Below are positions 45,841 through 54,585 of a stretch of 64,000 nt of DNA, in pieces. The stretch's first letter is position 1. The number at the start of each line of letters is the position of its first letter. This stretch comes from MA-ANB-1 sp965216445. Its GTDB lineage: Bacteria > Actinomycetota > Acidimicrobiia > Spongiisociales > ZC4RG35. The stretch covers positions 1,674,001 through 1,738,000 of the forward strand of contig OZ244166.1 of the NCBI GenBank assembly GCA_965216445.1, in the 5' to 3' direction. A program made the position numbers and the translations under genes. The notes under the pieces were generated by a model that saw only the letters and a program-made list of their open reading frames with translations, was not told where the DNA came from and did not search any database.

Positions 45841-47088
45841 TCATGTGCCTTCTTGCCAGCCGCTCAGGTAATCCCTCTGTTCATCGGTAAGGACTTCGAG
45901 CCCACCGCCGAGACTCTCCAACTTGATTGCGGCCACTTCATCGTCGATCTCAGCAGGCAGTGTGTGGATCGCCGTTTCCAGAGTCTCCGCATTTTTGATC
46001 AGAAACTCAGCGGCCAAAGCCTGATTCGAAAACGACATGTCCATCACATCGGCCGGGTGACCCTCAGCAGCACCGAGATTGACAAGGCGTCCCTCAGCGG
46101 CGAGGAGGATTCTTCTCCCGTCCGACATCTCGTACTCATCGAGGTTGTCTCGAACATTGCGGACTTCCGCGGCCATCTCCCGAAGACTGGCCAGGTCCAG
46201 CTCGATGTCGAAGTGACCGGCATTGGAGAGGATCGCCCCGTCCTTCATGACTTCGAAGTGTTCCCTTCGAAGAACATGCTTGTTGCCGGTGACGGTGACG
46301 AAAATGTCGCCGATCCTTGCCGCCTCGGTTGCGGTCATTACCCGGAATCCGTCCATCGCAGCCGCCAGGGCTCGTACCGGGTCTACCTCGACCACAATCA
46401 CATTGGCGCCAAGTCCGTCGGCCCGGTCGGCTACACCGCGACCGCAATCGCCATAGCCGATCACCACCACGTTGAGACCAGCGATGAGAACGTTGGAGGC
46501 GCGGATCAAACCGTCCAATACGGATTGACCTGTCCCATACCGATTGTCAAAGAGGTGTTTTGTTGCCGAGTCATTGACCGCCACAACCGGAACACGCAGA
46601 GTCCCGTCGGCGGCCATGGCACGGAGCCGGATGACTCCCGTGGTGGTTTCCTCGGTCGAACCGATGACTTCGAGATCCCTTCGATCGGTATGGAGCAACG
46701 TCGCAAGGTCGGCACCGTCGTCCATCGTGATCGCAGGTGCGTGATCGAGAGCGGCGTTGATGTGCTTGTAGTAGCCGTCGTTGTCGATGCCGCGTATTGC
46801 AAAGACGGATATGCCTTCGGCAACAAGAGCTGCAGCGACATCGTCCTGAGTCGAAAGCGGGTTGGAAGCGCAGAGAATCGGTTCGGCACCTCCGTCGCGG
46901 AGAGCCAGCATCAAATTGGCAGTTTCGGCCGTCACGTGCAGACAGGCGGCAATCACTGTGCCATCGAGTGGCTTTTCCTTGGTAAAGCGCTCACTGACAG
47001 TGGCCAGCACCGGCATCCGGCGGCCGGCCCAAGTAATGCGCCGCTGCCCCGCTTCAGCGAGGCTCGGATCTGCAATGTCGTAGTTCAT
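45841..47088 (-). CDS. ahcY: Adenosylhomocysteinase
   Basis: A 415-residue NAD-dependent hydrolase of S-adenosylhomocysteine, completing the methyl cycle. Motifs include AACLHVTAETANLML, the NAD-binding VVIGYGDCGRGVADRADG and VTGNKHVLRREHFEVMKDG, and SNAGHFDIE. The length is that of the shorter class without the 40-residue insert common in mycobacterial enzymes. It overlaps the isomerase gene by 4 bp. Confidence 0.96.
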   Translation of the reverse strand: MNYDIADPSLAEAGQRRITWAGRRMPVLATVSERFTKEKPLDGTVIAACLHVTAETANLMLALRDGGAEPILCASNPLSTQDDVAAALVAEGISVFAIRGIDNDGYYKHINAALDHAPAITMDDGADLATLLHTDRRDLEVIGSTEETTTGVIRLRAMAADGTLRVPVVAVNDSATKHLFDNRYGTGQSVLDGLIRASNVLIAGLNVVVIGYGDCGRGVADRADGLGANVIVVEVDPVRALAAAMDGFRVMTATEAARIGDIFVTVTGNKHVLRREHFEVMKDGAILSNAGHFDIELDLASLREMAAEVRNVRDNLDEYEMSDGRRILLAAEGRLVNLGAAEGHPADVMDMSFSNQALAAEFLIKNAETLETAIHTLPAEIDDEVAAIKLESLGGGLEVLTDEQRDYLSGWQEGT

Positions 47089-48083
47089 TTGTCATCCTCA
47101 ATCAGAAGTTTTTTTAGCTTTTCTATGGTTCCAACTGGAACCGGGTCGACGCCTGCATTCTCAGCCAGCATCCAAGAAACCAAATCACCCATCACGGTAA
47201 GCGAGATGAGCCGTGCCACGGCCGACTCCCCCAACGAGTCGACATGGCCAACCCAGGGAACGAAGGATTGTACGAGATCCTTGGTATGTCGGTAACGGGC
47301 CGCCACTCGCGGTGCATCCGACCGGTCGGAGATACTGACAACACCGTGGGTCCGGCTGGTCATTTCGGCAAGGGTTTCCCAGCCGACGATCTCGTTGTGA
47401 TCGAGCTCGGGAAGTACCGACCACCACGCGGGCATCTTGGCGTTCTCGTTGATCTGTGTCTTCCAACGCTGCGCTGCCGTGCCGGACAGCACTCCGCCTC
47501 CGTAGACCACGGTGACCCTTCCTGCGAGCTCTTCAGCGATCCGAGACGCCAGCGACCATTGCTGTGATCCCTCCTCCGAAATCGCGTCAGCAACCTCAGC
47601 TGCCTCCCGGAGGTCGGTCACCAACCCGGTATGGCCCGACGAGTGACCAACCACACGCAGGGCCGTGCCGAACAAATAGCCCAATGCAGCGCGGGGCTGT
47701 AGACCGGCAGGCACGCGCAGGGTTGTACGATCAGCCAGATCTTGGGATTCTCCCAGCTGGCCTCCACTGGTGATCCCGACCGTTGGCAATCCGCGCTTCT
47801 CCGAGTCAGCCAAAACGCTGAGCGTCTCTTCGGTATTGCCTGAGAAACTGATCCCCACGATCAATGGCTGCGCTCGATCGACCCATTCTGGGAGTGGCCC
47901 GTAGTCCTTGTGGACATGGATTCGAATCCCCAGGTCCGGCGTCACCGCCTTCACGTAATCTCCTGAGATCCCTGAACCACCCATACCTGCGACAACAAAG
48001 TCTTCGGAAGCCTGCAGGTCTGGCATCTCGAGATCTGCAGCCCAACGAAGCTGCGATCCGAGCGACCGGATCATCGCGAGCAT
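47085..48083 (-). CDS. SIS-domain phosphoglucose/phosphomannose isomerase
   Basis: A 332-residue protein of the bifunctional PGI/PMI family. Two SIS domains are visible: VAGMGGSGISGDYVKAV and GISFSGNTEETLSVL mark the first, and the C-terminal bact-PGI_C region follows. It links fructose 6-phosphate, glucose 6-phosphate and mannose 6-phosphate, feeding the phosphomannomutase encoded upstream. The ATG at 48083 (MLAMIRSLG) starts 5 bp after the Trm112-like stop; a longer frame overlapping that gene is unlikely. Mycobacterial Rv3256c occupies the equivalent place. Confidence 0.88.
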   Translation of the reverse strand: MLAMIRSLGSQLRWAADLEMPDLQASEDFVVAGMGGSGISGDYVKAVTPDLGIRIHVHKDYGPLPEWVDRAQPLIVGISFSGNTEETLSVLADSEKRGLPTVGITSGGQLGESQDLADRTTLRVPAGLQPRAALGYLFGTALRVVGHSSGHTGLVTDLREAAEVADAISEEGSQQWSLASRIAEELAGRVTVVYGGGVLSGTAAQRWKTQINENAKMPAWWSVLPELDHNEIVGWETLAEMTSRTHGVVSISDRSDAPRVAARYRHTKDLVQSFVPWVGHVDSLGESAVARLISLTVMGDLVSWMLAENAGVDPVPVGTIEKLKKLLIEDDK

Positions 48084-48088
48084 GTCAG

Positions 48089-48259
48089 TCAAGAGGTCTC
48101 TTCGTCCTTTATCAACATGATCGGTATCCCGTCTTCCACGGGATAGGTTCTGCCGCACATCTGGCAGACCAGCTGGCTGTTCTCCTCGTCTTGAGTTAGA
48201 TCGCCTTTGTCGGCCGGACAGACGAGGATCTCGGCCAGACGATCATCAATGAGACTCAT
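48089..48259 (-). CDS. Trm112-like small zinc-binding protein
   Basis: A 56-residue protein that begins MSLIDDRLAEILVCPADKGD and contains C-x-C pairs (LVCP and VCQMCGRTYPVEDGIP) of the Trm112 fold. Bacterial members often sit beside metabolic or methyltransferase genes without known function. It overlaps manB by 4 bp and nearly abuts the isomerase, so all three are co-translated. Confidence 0.85.
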   Translation of the reverse strand: MSLIDDRLAEILVCPADKGDLTQDEENSQLVCQMCGRTYPVEDGIPIMLIKDEETS

Positions 48260-49602
48260 GATTCAGAAAGGATGATCGTCTGAATCTTTTCTACTGCCGA
48301 ATCGACAGTGTCGGAATCGGACGCTTCGACATTCAGACGGAGCAACGGCTCGGTGTTTGATGCCCTCACGTTGAACCAGTATTCCCCGGCATCGACGCTC
48401 AATCCATCTAGCTGGTCGTGGCTGGAGTCGGGAAATGCGTCGGCTATCTGCCTCATCGTATGTGAGGGATCCTCCACCCTGTAGTTGAGTTCACCTGAAG
48501 ACGGATATCTCTCGACTTCAGCACGGAGTTGCGAGAGTGACTTACCTGAGCTCGAGAGAACTTCGAGAAGTGCCAGCATCGCCATCATCCCCGAGTCAGC
48601 CCGGTAGTTGGCAGCGAAGTAGTAGTGGCCGCTGTGCTCCCCACCGAACACGGCACCTGACTCCCCCATGATCCGCTTGATGAATGAATGACCCACCCTG
48701 GTTCGGATCGGAACGCCACCGAGTTCCTCGACGATCTCCGGGACCGCCCTACTGGTGATCAGATTGTGGACAATTGAGGCCCCGGGTGTTCGCGCCAGCA
48801 TGAATCGCGCCACAAGCGATGTCACGGTGCTTCCGGAGAGGGGTTCACCGGAGTCGTCAATGAAGAACGCTCGATCGGCATCCCCATCGAACGCCACGCC
48901 GAGATCGTGGTCTCCCCGTTCAACTATGGCGATGAGGTCCCTCAGATTCTCGGCCTGGAGAGGGTCCGCTGGATGGTTGGGGAATGTTCCATCGGGCTCC
49001 AAGTACAGGCCCGTTAGCTCAGCAGTGAGGTTCTCAAAGACTCTTTCCACTACTACACCTGCCATCCCGTTTCCGCCGTCGACCGCAACGCTCAGTGGGC
49101 CGATCGCGTTTGGATCTACGACGGAGAAGAGATGATCTAGATACCCAGGGATAGGGTCGAAATGGACAACGCTCCCATGTTCGACATCCGTCTTCGGACC
49201 GGGTGGGTTCTTGACGTGCTCCTTGACCTGGGCGAGCCCCGAGTCTTCTCCCACGGGAACCGCGCCAGGCTTGCATACTTTAAGTCCGTTGTATTCGGCC
49301 GGATTGTGTGAGGCTGTCACGACCGCGCCGGCGATGCTGTAGCTACCGGAGTAGTAGTACAGAACATCGGTCGGAATCTGGCCCAGGTCCACCACGTCGG
49401 CGCCGGCTGAGGTCAGCCCGTCGATCAGAGCATCCGCGAGACCCTCCGATGACTCTCGACAGTCCCGACCCACGGCAAAACGGGTTTCGTGCAAGACCGT
49501 GACAAGGCCAGAGCCGATTCGGTAATAGAGCTCCGTGTCAATGTCTCCCGTATCGGTTCGGCCGCGAATGTCATAAGCCTTGAAGACCGCATCGGGATTC
49601 AT
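48256..49602 (-). CDS. manB: Phosphomannomutase/phosphoglucomutase
   Basis: A 448-residue alpha-D-phosphohexomutase. The phosphoserine loop TASHNPAEYNGLK is near residue 98, the metal-binding loop GVAFDGDADRAFFID near 240, the sugar-binding loop GGEHSGHYY near 320 and the phosphate-binding C-terminal loop RASNTEPLLRLNVE all intact. It supplies mannose 1-phosphate for sugar-nucleotide synthesis. Mycobacterial Rv3257c is the equivalent. Confidence 0.94.
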   Translation of the reverse strand: MNPDAVFKAYDIRGRTDTGDIDTELYYRIGSGLVTVLHETRFAVGRDCRESSEGLADALIDGLTSAGADVVDLGQIPTDVLYYYSGSYSIAGAVVTASHNPAEYNGLKVCKPGAVPVGEDSGLAQVKEHVKNPPGPKTDVEHGSVVHFDPIPGYLDHLFSVVDPNAIGPLSVAVDGGNGMAGVVVERVFENLTAELTGLYLEPDGTFPNHPADPLQAENLRDLIAIVERGDHDLGVAFDGDADRAFFIDDSGEPLSGSTVTSLVARFMLARTPGASIVHNLITSRAVPEIVEELGGVPIRTRVGHSFIKRIMGESGAVFGGEHSGHYYFAANYRADSGMMAMLALLEVLSSSGKSLSQLRAEVERYPSSGELNYRVEDPSHTMRQIADAFPDSSHDQLDGLSVDAGEYWFNVRASNTEPLLRLNVEASDSDTVDSAVEKIQTIILSES

Positions 49603-49674
49603 CGTGTGGATTGTAGGACTGACGTATGTTCCCAGAGGTCTAAGTCGGGGCTGTACCTACACTTCGTTGCTCTC

Positions 49675-50388
49675 ATGTCTCCGGCGTTTTCCATTGTTGT
49701 GCCTGTCTACAACGAGGCAGATTTCGTGCCCGTTGCCCTTCCTCGGCTTGTGGGGGCGATGGATTCGTTGGGCGTCTCCTATGAAATCCTCATCATCGAG
49801 AACGGATCGACCGACGACACAGCCGATGTAGCTCGCGAGGCAACGGACGACCAGCGTGTCAAGGTCATCTCACTGGCCAAACCTGATTATGGGGCAGCTA
49901 TGCACAGGGGATTCACGGACGCCGTCGGAGAATGGGTCGTCAACTTCGATATCGACTACTTCTCGGCTGATTTCCTGGCGTCAGTACTTGCCGAGACATC
50001 AGCTGACATCGTGATCGGTTCAAAGCGAGATCCTGCTTCAGAGGACCGTCGTCCGATCATCCGACGGATTGCAACAAGCGTGTTCAATCTCCTATTGAGA
50101 ACGATCCTTGCGTCAAAGGTTTCGGACACCCACGGGATGAAGGCTTTCAAACAGGAGCTCGTCCGACATCTCACCCCTCTGGTTGTCAGTAGAAAGGATC
50201 TCTTCGACACCGAACTCGTGGTGCGGGCAGAACGGGCAGGGTATGAGATCGATGAGATCCCTGTCGTGGTCGAGGAGATGCGCACTGCTCGATCGTCCTT
50301 GATCAAGCGAGTACCTCGAACGATCAAGGGGCTCTTCGAAATCAGAGCAACACTCAAGGCTGAGCCCGCTCAAGTCCGACGCTCCTAG
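49675..50388 (+). CDS. Family 2 glycosyltransferase
   Basis: A 237-residue GT2 enzyme. The N-terminal nucleotide-binding VVPVYNEADFVPV, the conserved ENGSTDDTADVA and the metal motif FDIDYFSAD are clear. It resembles dolichyl-phosphate mannose synthases, but lacks C-terminal membrane helices. The start is the ATG at 49675; the longer frame lies over the manB promoter. It is convergent with the large membrane protein at 50385, so both may act on one polyprenyl-linked glycan. Confidence 0.85.
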   Translation: MSPAFSIVVPVYNEADFVPVALPRLVGAMDSLGVSYEILIIENGSTDDTADVAREATDDQRVKVISLAKPDYGAAMHRGFTDAVGEWVVNFDIDYFSADFLASVLAETSADIVIGSKRDPASEDRRPIIRRIATSVFNLLLRTILASKVSDTHGMKAFKQELVRHLTPLVVSRKDLFDTELVVRAERAGYEIDEIPVVVEEMRTARSSLIKRVPRTIKGLFEIRATLKAEPAQVRRS

Positions 50389-52742
50389 CTGACCGCTGCG
50401 TCCCTCGGCCGGGTTCGACGCCGCCAGACAATCAGCCCCAACACAGCAATCAGGGCAACGAGACCCACAACCGTGAGTATCTTCCCACCGGACTCGGCCC
50501 AGGTGTCATCGAAAGTGATGACTACGTCCTCTTGAGTCGGAACCACCACCATCAATGAAGGTGTAGCGCGGTACGGACCGTCGGCACCATCAGCGGTCCA
50601 GTTGGGAAAGTAGGAGACCTTGACCAAGTGCGGCACCCCGACTGCCTCAGTTGAGAACGAGATGCGATGATCATCGACAACGATGTCCGAGACGGCGCCT
50701 TCGCTGACCCCGGTTGGTATGGCCTCCCGTTCGTCGATCGACTCGATTCTCTTCCATGACTCGGGACCATCTGCGACAACCCAAAGATCGAGATTGTCGA
50801 CATCCTCGTACCACTCCAGGGCCATGTCGTGGAAACTCGGCAGTGGCTCACCGGCGGAGCTGACCACCGTCTCCGACCCAACCATGGCAGCGAGCAGTCC
50901 CCGCTCAGGCACGTCGTACACCGACGGAACAAAAGAAGCCGCCTCGACAAGCTGCGTTTCTGGTAACTCATAGATGCCGAATCGACCGGACGTCGAGATC
51001 AGGGTCATTTCCTCCATCGAGTCGGCTACCTCACCGGCTTCTGGTGTGATGTTCACGTAATAGCTGACGCCATAGACGTCGAGGTGCTTGAGCCCTCGGT
51101 CCATCTGCAGGTTGTGATATCCAAGACCAGGGATCGGATTCGAGGCGTTAGACGACATCTCCGAAGAGTTGATGAAGTGGAACGGCGTGGTCAGCGACGA
51201 TTCAAAGTACAGGCCCTCCATCGACGCGTGAGAGCCTTCTGTCCAGTATGGGATCAGCATCGGAGACATCGGCGTGCCGAATTGATTCCATTCGTTGTTG
51301 CCTTCCCACTGAACACGGCCTTCCGGGAGCTGTTCGATGTCAGCCATCAGTGTCTCGTACTCGGGCCAAGGCTCCTTCGCCTCGTAGCCCTCGTAATTCC
51401 ACTTCGCCCAGCCGTCTACGAAAGTCACTCCTGAGAGAGCGCCAAGAGCGATCACGGAGCTGGCGAACACAACGAGGAAGCCTCGAGACCCGACAGTTGG
51501 GGCCCACCAGAACGACGCCAAGAGAAGCAGCATGCCTCCGGCCGCGAAGAAGATCCAGGCATAGTCGGGGAACTCTGTCGAATCGGCAGCGAGACCAGCA
51601 CCCACCGCGGCAACCAGGACAATCAGCGCTCTGGGCCAGTGCATTGACAACCGCGATGGCAGCCGACGACTCGCCCAGACCACAGCGGCTCCGACGGCCA
51701 CCGCCGCAAAGAAAGCGACGCCGTAGTACCAGTAGGGAAGCAACCGCCCGTTCCACAGCTTCCAGCGCTCGCCACCGAATAGATCAGGGAAGGTCTCCGG
51801 CAACAGGGTTGGTAGGGGGTAGTAGAGGACCGGGAGCAACGTTGCGGCGAGGATGGGCGCCGCACGGCGAGACCTGATCAATGCCCACACGGCTCCGGCG
51901 ATTGCGAGGGGCAGCAGCAGCCAAACCTCGACAGGAAAGAGCTCCTCCATCCGGCTCAACGGTGTCCATCCCATGTCGGAAGTGAGGCCGATTCGGGCGA
52001 GGAGAGGCAGCGCCCAAAACGCAGCGATAGCGAAACCCCAAACCCAGACCGTCAAGGCCCGCAGGAAGCCCTTCTTCCAACCCAGGACAAACAAGGAAGC
52101 GAATATCACGACAATGGTCGTCAGAATGTGTGACAGCGCGGTCAGGGCCAGTGCAAGAGCCGCCCACTTCAGATAGCGACGATCGTCCTTCACGCCCTTG
52201 ATCAGGAGACCCAAGTAGACGAGGGAAAGGGCAAACGACCACGAATAGGAAAACTCTCCGGCGAGGGATGAGGCGATGTTTCCGCCGTAGATGTTGAAGC
52301 TCTCCATGAATGCGAAGACGGCCGCGGCAGACGCCGTGACGACAGAAACCGATTTCGACAAGCTGATACACCGTGCGTGGAAGTAGGTAGCGAACGGGAG
52401 GGCGACGAGGCCGGCGACGGTCACGGTTTTAAAGGCCACGCCATAAGGCAGGAACAGGTCCAGGAAGACGATCGTCAACGACGGAAGAGGAAAGTAAAAG
52501 TAGAAAGCAGGGAAGCCAGCAAACCAATCGTTTGACCAGCCGAGGATTCGACCCTCAGGCAGAAGGTTGTCGCGTAGGAACGCGGGCCCGAAAACGTGGG
52601 CGCCCATATCGCCACCAGTGGGTGTTGTCGAGGAGAACACCAACCAGGGGTTGAGAATGATGAAGATCACCAGCGAAACAGAGGCGATCGTGACGATCAG
52701 CGGCCAGTTGACGACCGGGCCACGGCGGGTGGGAAGGCTCAC
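50385..52742 (-). CDS. Large GT-C-like membrane protein
   Basis: A 785-residue protein with about 12 to 14 membrane segments in residues 15-470, a long extracytoplasmic domain (about 480-750) and one last helix with a basic tail. An acidic GGDMGAHVFGP motif lies in the first outer loop, where GT-C glycosyltransferases have their catalytic Asp. I relate it to the membrane family named 6-pyruvoyl-tetrahydropterin-synthase-related, but that is by general likeness. It may transfer sugar from a polyprenyl carrier. It overlaps the zinc-ribbon gene by 4 bp. Confidence 0.7.
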   Translation of the reverse strand: MSLPTRRGPVVNWPLIVTIASVSLVIFIILNPWLVFSSTTPTGGDMGAHVFGPAFLRDNLLPEGRILGWSNDWFAGFPAFYFYFPLPSLTIVFLDLFLPYGVAFKTVTVAGLVALPFATYFHARCISLSKSVSVVTASAAAVFAFMESFNIYGGNIASSLAGEFSYSWSFALSLVYLGLLIKGVKDDRRYLKWAALALALTALSHILTTIVVIFASLFVLGWKKGFLRALTVWVWGFAIAAFWALPLLARIGLTSDMGWTPLSRMEELFPVEVWLLLPLAIAGAVWALIRSRRAAPILAATLLPVLYYPLPTLLPETFPDLFGGERWKLWNGRLLPYWYYGVAFFAAVAVGAAVVWASRRLPSRLSMHWPRALIVLVAAVGAGLAADSTEFPDYAWIFFAAGGMLLLLASFWWAPTVGSRGFLVVFASSVIALGALSGVTFVDGWAKWNYEGYEAKEPWPEYETLMADIEQLPEGRVQWEGNNEWNQFGTPMSPMLIPYWTEGSHASMEGLYFESSLTTPFHFINSSEMSSNASNPIPGLGYHNLQMDRGLKHLDVYGVSYYVNITPEAGEVADSMEEMTLISTSGRFGIYELPETQLVEAASFVPSVYDVPERGLLAAMVGSETVVSSAGEPLPSFHDMALEWYEDVDNLDLWVVADGPESWKRIESIDEREAIPTGVSEGAVSDIVVDDHRISFSTEAVGVPHLVKVSYFPNWTADGADGPYRATPSLMVVVPTQEDVVITFDDTWAESGGKILTVVGLVALIAVLGLIVWRRRTRPRDAAVS

Positions 52743-52915
52743 GCCTTTTGGTCGCGGACCATCTCCAAGATCTGACTCAGATCGAGTTCACGTCCCCCTT
52801 GAGTCCACCATTTCTCCTCACAGTGATGACACGAGAAGAACCGCACTTCGGCTCCATCGGGAAGGGTTTGCTGAATCTCGATTACATCAGGTGTTGAGCA
52901 CTGGGGGCAGTCCAT
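52739..52915 (-). CDS. Small zinc-ribbon protein
   Basis: A 58-residue protein starting MDCPQCSTPDVIEIQQ with two CxxC pairs (CPQC and CHHC), a zinc ribbon. It overlaps the start of the large membrane protein by 4 bp, so it is translated with it. Function unknown; a DNA- or RNA-binding or assembly role is only a guess. Confidence 0.72.
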   Translation of the reverse strand: MDCPQCSTPDVIEIQQTLPDGAEVRFFSCHHCEEKWWTQGGRELDLSQILEMVRDQKA

Positions 52916-53169
52916 AGCTCCGTCCGTGGGTTGAGTAAGGCCAACTGTAAATGGCATTGGCCCTTTTGATATGGGTTAGGGATAACGCGATTACGTCAGC
53001 CACCATCTGAAGGATATCAAAGGATTCTGCGAATACGGGTTTAGCTGTCAACAACAACGTCCCACCCCTTTGGTCTGTGGCCTCTCGGACCTGAGCCTCA
53101 CTCGGTGTTCCAGTTTCCCGACGACATGGACTGACATAGACACCAAATACTTGGTTTCCGCTGTGATCG

Positions 53170-53610
53170 CTAACGCTCGAAAGGCTCCGAGCACCCGGTG
53201 GTGCATGCCGTATACCAGCCTTCAACCATGCCTCGAGCAGGAAGGTTGTACACGAACGGCCCGCTTGTCTCTCCGACCGAACAGATCGCCTCATGACCGT
53301 CTGCGGTCAAGCCGTCCGCTCCCAAGAGAGTGTCATCAACGGCAAAGAGCTTCCATTCAGCTTGCGTGTCAGCTTTTGCCCACAGGTACAACTGCACACA
53401 CCGCCCAACAGTCTCGTTCGTGTCGGTCAAGGTCAGATCAATGACAGTGACGTTCTGATCGATTGGCATCGGAGGACCCTCTGTCGGGGGCCCAACGGCC
53501 GGTTCAGCAGTTGCCAGGCCGGTGCACGAACCAAGGACGACACCGATGATCGATGCCTTCAGGAAGAGTATCCGGGACACGTCGTTCCTAAGTTCCCGCT
53601 TGATTGGCAA
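53170..53610 (-). CDS. Hypothetical lipoprotein
   Basis: A 146-residue protein with no recognised family. The N-terminus has basic residues, a hydrophobic stretch (ILFLKASIIGVVLGSC) and a lipobox LGSC, so the mature part is likely lipid-anchored. The mature region is rich in Thr, Pro and Gly with four Cys residues near the end (EAICSV and YTACTTGCSEP). The surrounding 250 bp on its downstream side carry no gene, and base usage seems less biased than in the neighbours, so it may be an accessory insertion. Confidence 0.6.
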   Translation of the reverse strand: MPIKRELRNDVSRILFLKASIIGVVLGSCTGLATAEPAVGPPTEGPPMPIDQNVTVIDLTLTDTNETVGRCVQLYLWAKADTQAEWKLFAVDDTLLGADGLTADGHEAICSVGETSGPFVYNLPARGMVEGWYTACTTGCSEPFER

Positions 53611-53687
53611 TTGAAGGAGGCCCCGCCGAGCCCTTGGAGGATTCGGTACGCCTGCATTGCATAGCTATTACACGAGAAAGTCAGTCA

Positions 53688-53966
53688 TTACAACAACGAC
53701 TCTTCGTCGAGAAGTCGGCCGATGTAGCGGCTCTTACGCTTGCCATCTTCGGTCCAATATGCGTACCAGTAAGGCCCGTGTGGGCATTTGGTACATCCCC
53801 TTTTGCCACATTTGACCTCTTGTTTGCGAAGGTGGACTTGAGGTTCCCTGTCAGCTGTGAGGGCACCAGAACGGGTGAGCTGATCTCGTGTCAGGATCAA
53901 TAAGCGCCTGAGCTCGTGATCGTCGAGCTCCTTGACCGCATCGAGCAGATCGCGGTCAAGTGCCAT
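53688..53966 (-). CDS. DUF6788-like protein
   Basis: A 92-residue protein. The Cys/His cluster VKCGKRGCTKCPHGPYWYAYW followed by RKSRYIGRL is typical of a small family seen as DUF6788 in actinobacterial genomes, whose role is unknown. The start at 53966 shares one base with the DUF3499 stop (TGATG), so the two are coupled. It is the last gene of the run from the GT2-membrane fusion. Confidence 0.7.
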   Translation of the reverse strand: MALDRDLLDAVKELDDHELRRLLILTRDQLTRSGALTADREPQVHLRKQEVKCGKRGCTKCPHGPYWYAYWTEDGKRKSRYIGRLLDEESLL

Positions 53967-54187
53967 CAGGCAACAGAGAGCGGAGCAAACAACCTGGTAG
54001 TCGTACGACGGTCGGTCAGCGTCCAACCCTGCGGAGGCGTCATCCGGTCCGCATGGTTGGAGCAGAGCGAATAGCTATACGGTTCGGCTGGCCCCATTAG
54101 GTCGTCGAGCCATACCGCACTGTCAACGTAAGAAAAGGTCATATTGGTGGCCGCGGGCGATCCGCAGCGTGTACAGCTCACAAGCAT
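53966..54187 (-). CDS. DUF3499 protein
   Basis: A 73-residue protein beginning MLVSCTRCGSPAATNMTFSY, with AVWLDDL and the C-terminal YSYSLCSNHADRMTPPQGW matching the DUF3499 family (mycobacterial Rv3258c), which is largely restricted to Actinobacteria. Cys and His pairs suggest a zinc ribbon. It lies in a cell-envelope gene cluster, as in mycobacteria. Its start at 54187 is chosen because the longer frame has no family similarity. Confidence 0.85.
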   Translation of the reverse strand: MLVSCTRCGSPAATNMTFSYVDSAVWLDDLMGPAEPYSYSLCSNHADRMTPPQGWTLTDRRTTTRLFAPLSVA

Positions 54188-54219
54188 GTTGGGAACGGTA
54201 GGTGTCGGGTGAAGGCCAT

Positions 54220-54585
54220 TCAAGGATCTCCGGCAAATATCGTCCGTGGTGGCTTGCCGAACCACACCCGCCCGTGGTGTGATCCGTCGACAGCGAGAGT
54301 GGCCGGAACAGCGTCGATTCGGTACCGGTCGAGCTGTTCCTTGTTGTTTTCCCAAGACATCTCAACAAATCCGTCTTTCCCGAGCTGGGCGGAAAGAAAC
54401 TCCCTGGCCGATACACATTCGAGACATTGAGTCGACGTGAACAAATAGATCCCGGGATCAAGGTCGACGCGACCCAGCTTTCTCATTGGAAGGCGATCTC
54501 TACGTCTGAAATACCATGCCGTCACCGCGACGAAGGCGATCACCAGCCCGACCACGACGAGTCGAGTCGCTAGCTCAGGACTCAT
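54220..54585 (-). CDS. Membrane-anchored thioredoxin-like protein
   Basis: A 121-residue protein. One N-terminal membrane helix (VVVGLVIAFVAVTAWYF) precedes a thioredoxin-fold domain with the redox motif CLEC (FTSTQCLECVSAREFL) and the cis-proline region DAVPATLAVDG. It overlaps the DUF5719 gene by 11 bp, within the glycan cluster. It could keep thiols reduced or oxidised at the cell surface; the orientation in the membrane cannot be decided. Confidence 0.8.
   Translation of the reverse strand: MSPELATRLVVVGLVIAFVAVTAWYFRRRDRLPMRKLGRVDLDPGIYLFTSTQCLECVSAREFLSAQLGKDGFVEMSWENNKEQLDRYRIDAVPATLAVDGSHHGRVWFGKPPRTIFAGDP

Noticed and set aside
52939..52967. Hairpin GGCCAA/TTGGCC followed by TTTT on the plus strand
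   Set aside because: It resembles a terminator, but no plus-strand gene ends here, and on the minus strand the T-run is on the wrong side.
52887..53294. Minus-strand reading frame upstream of the zinc-ribbon gene
   Set aside because: It overlaps the zinc-ribbon start and the lipoprotein gene, and the sequence shows no protein-like pattern or ribosome site.
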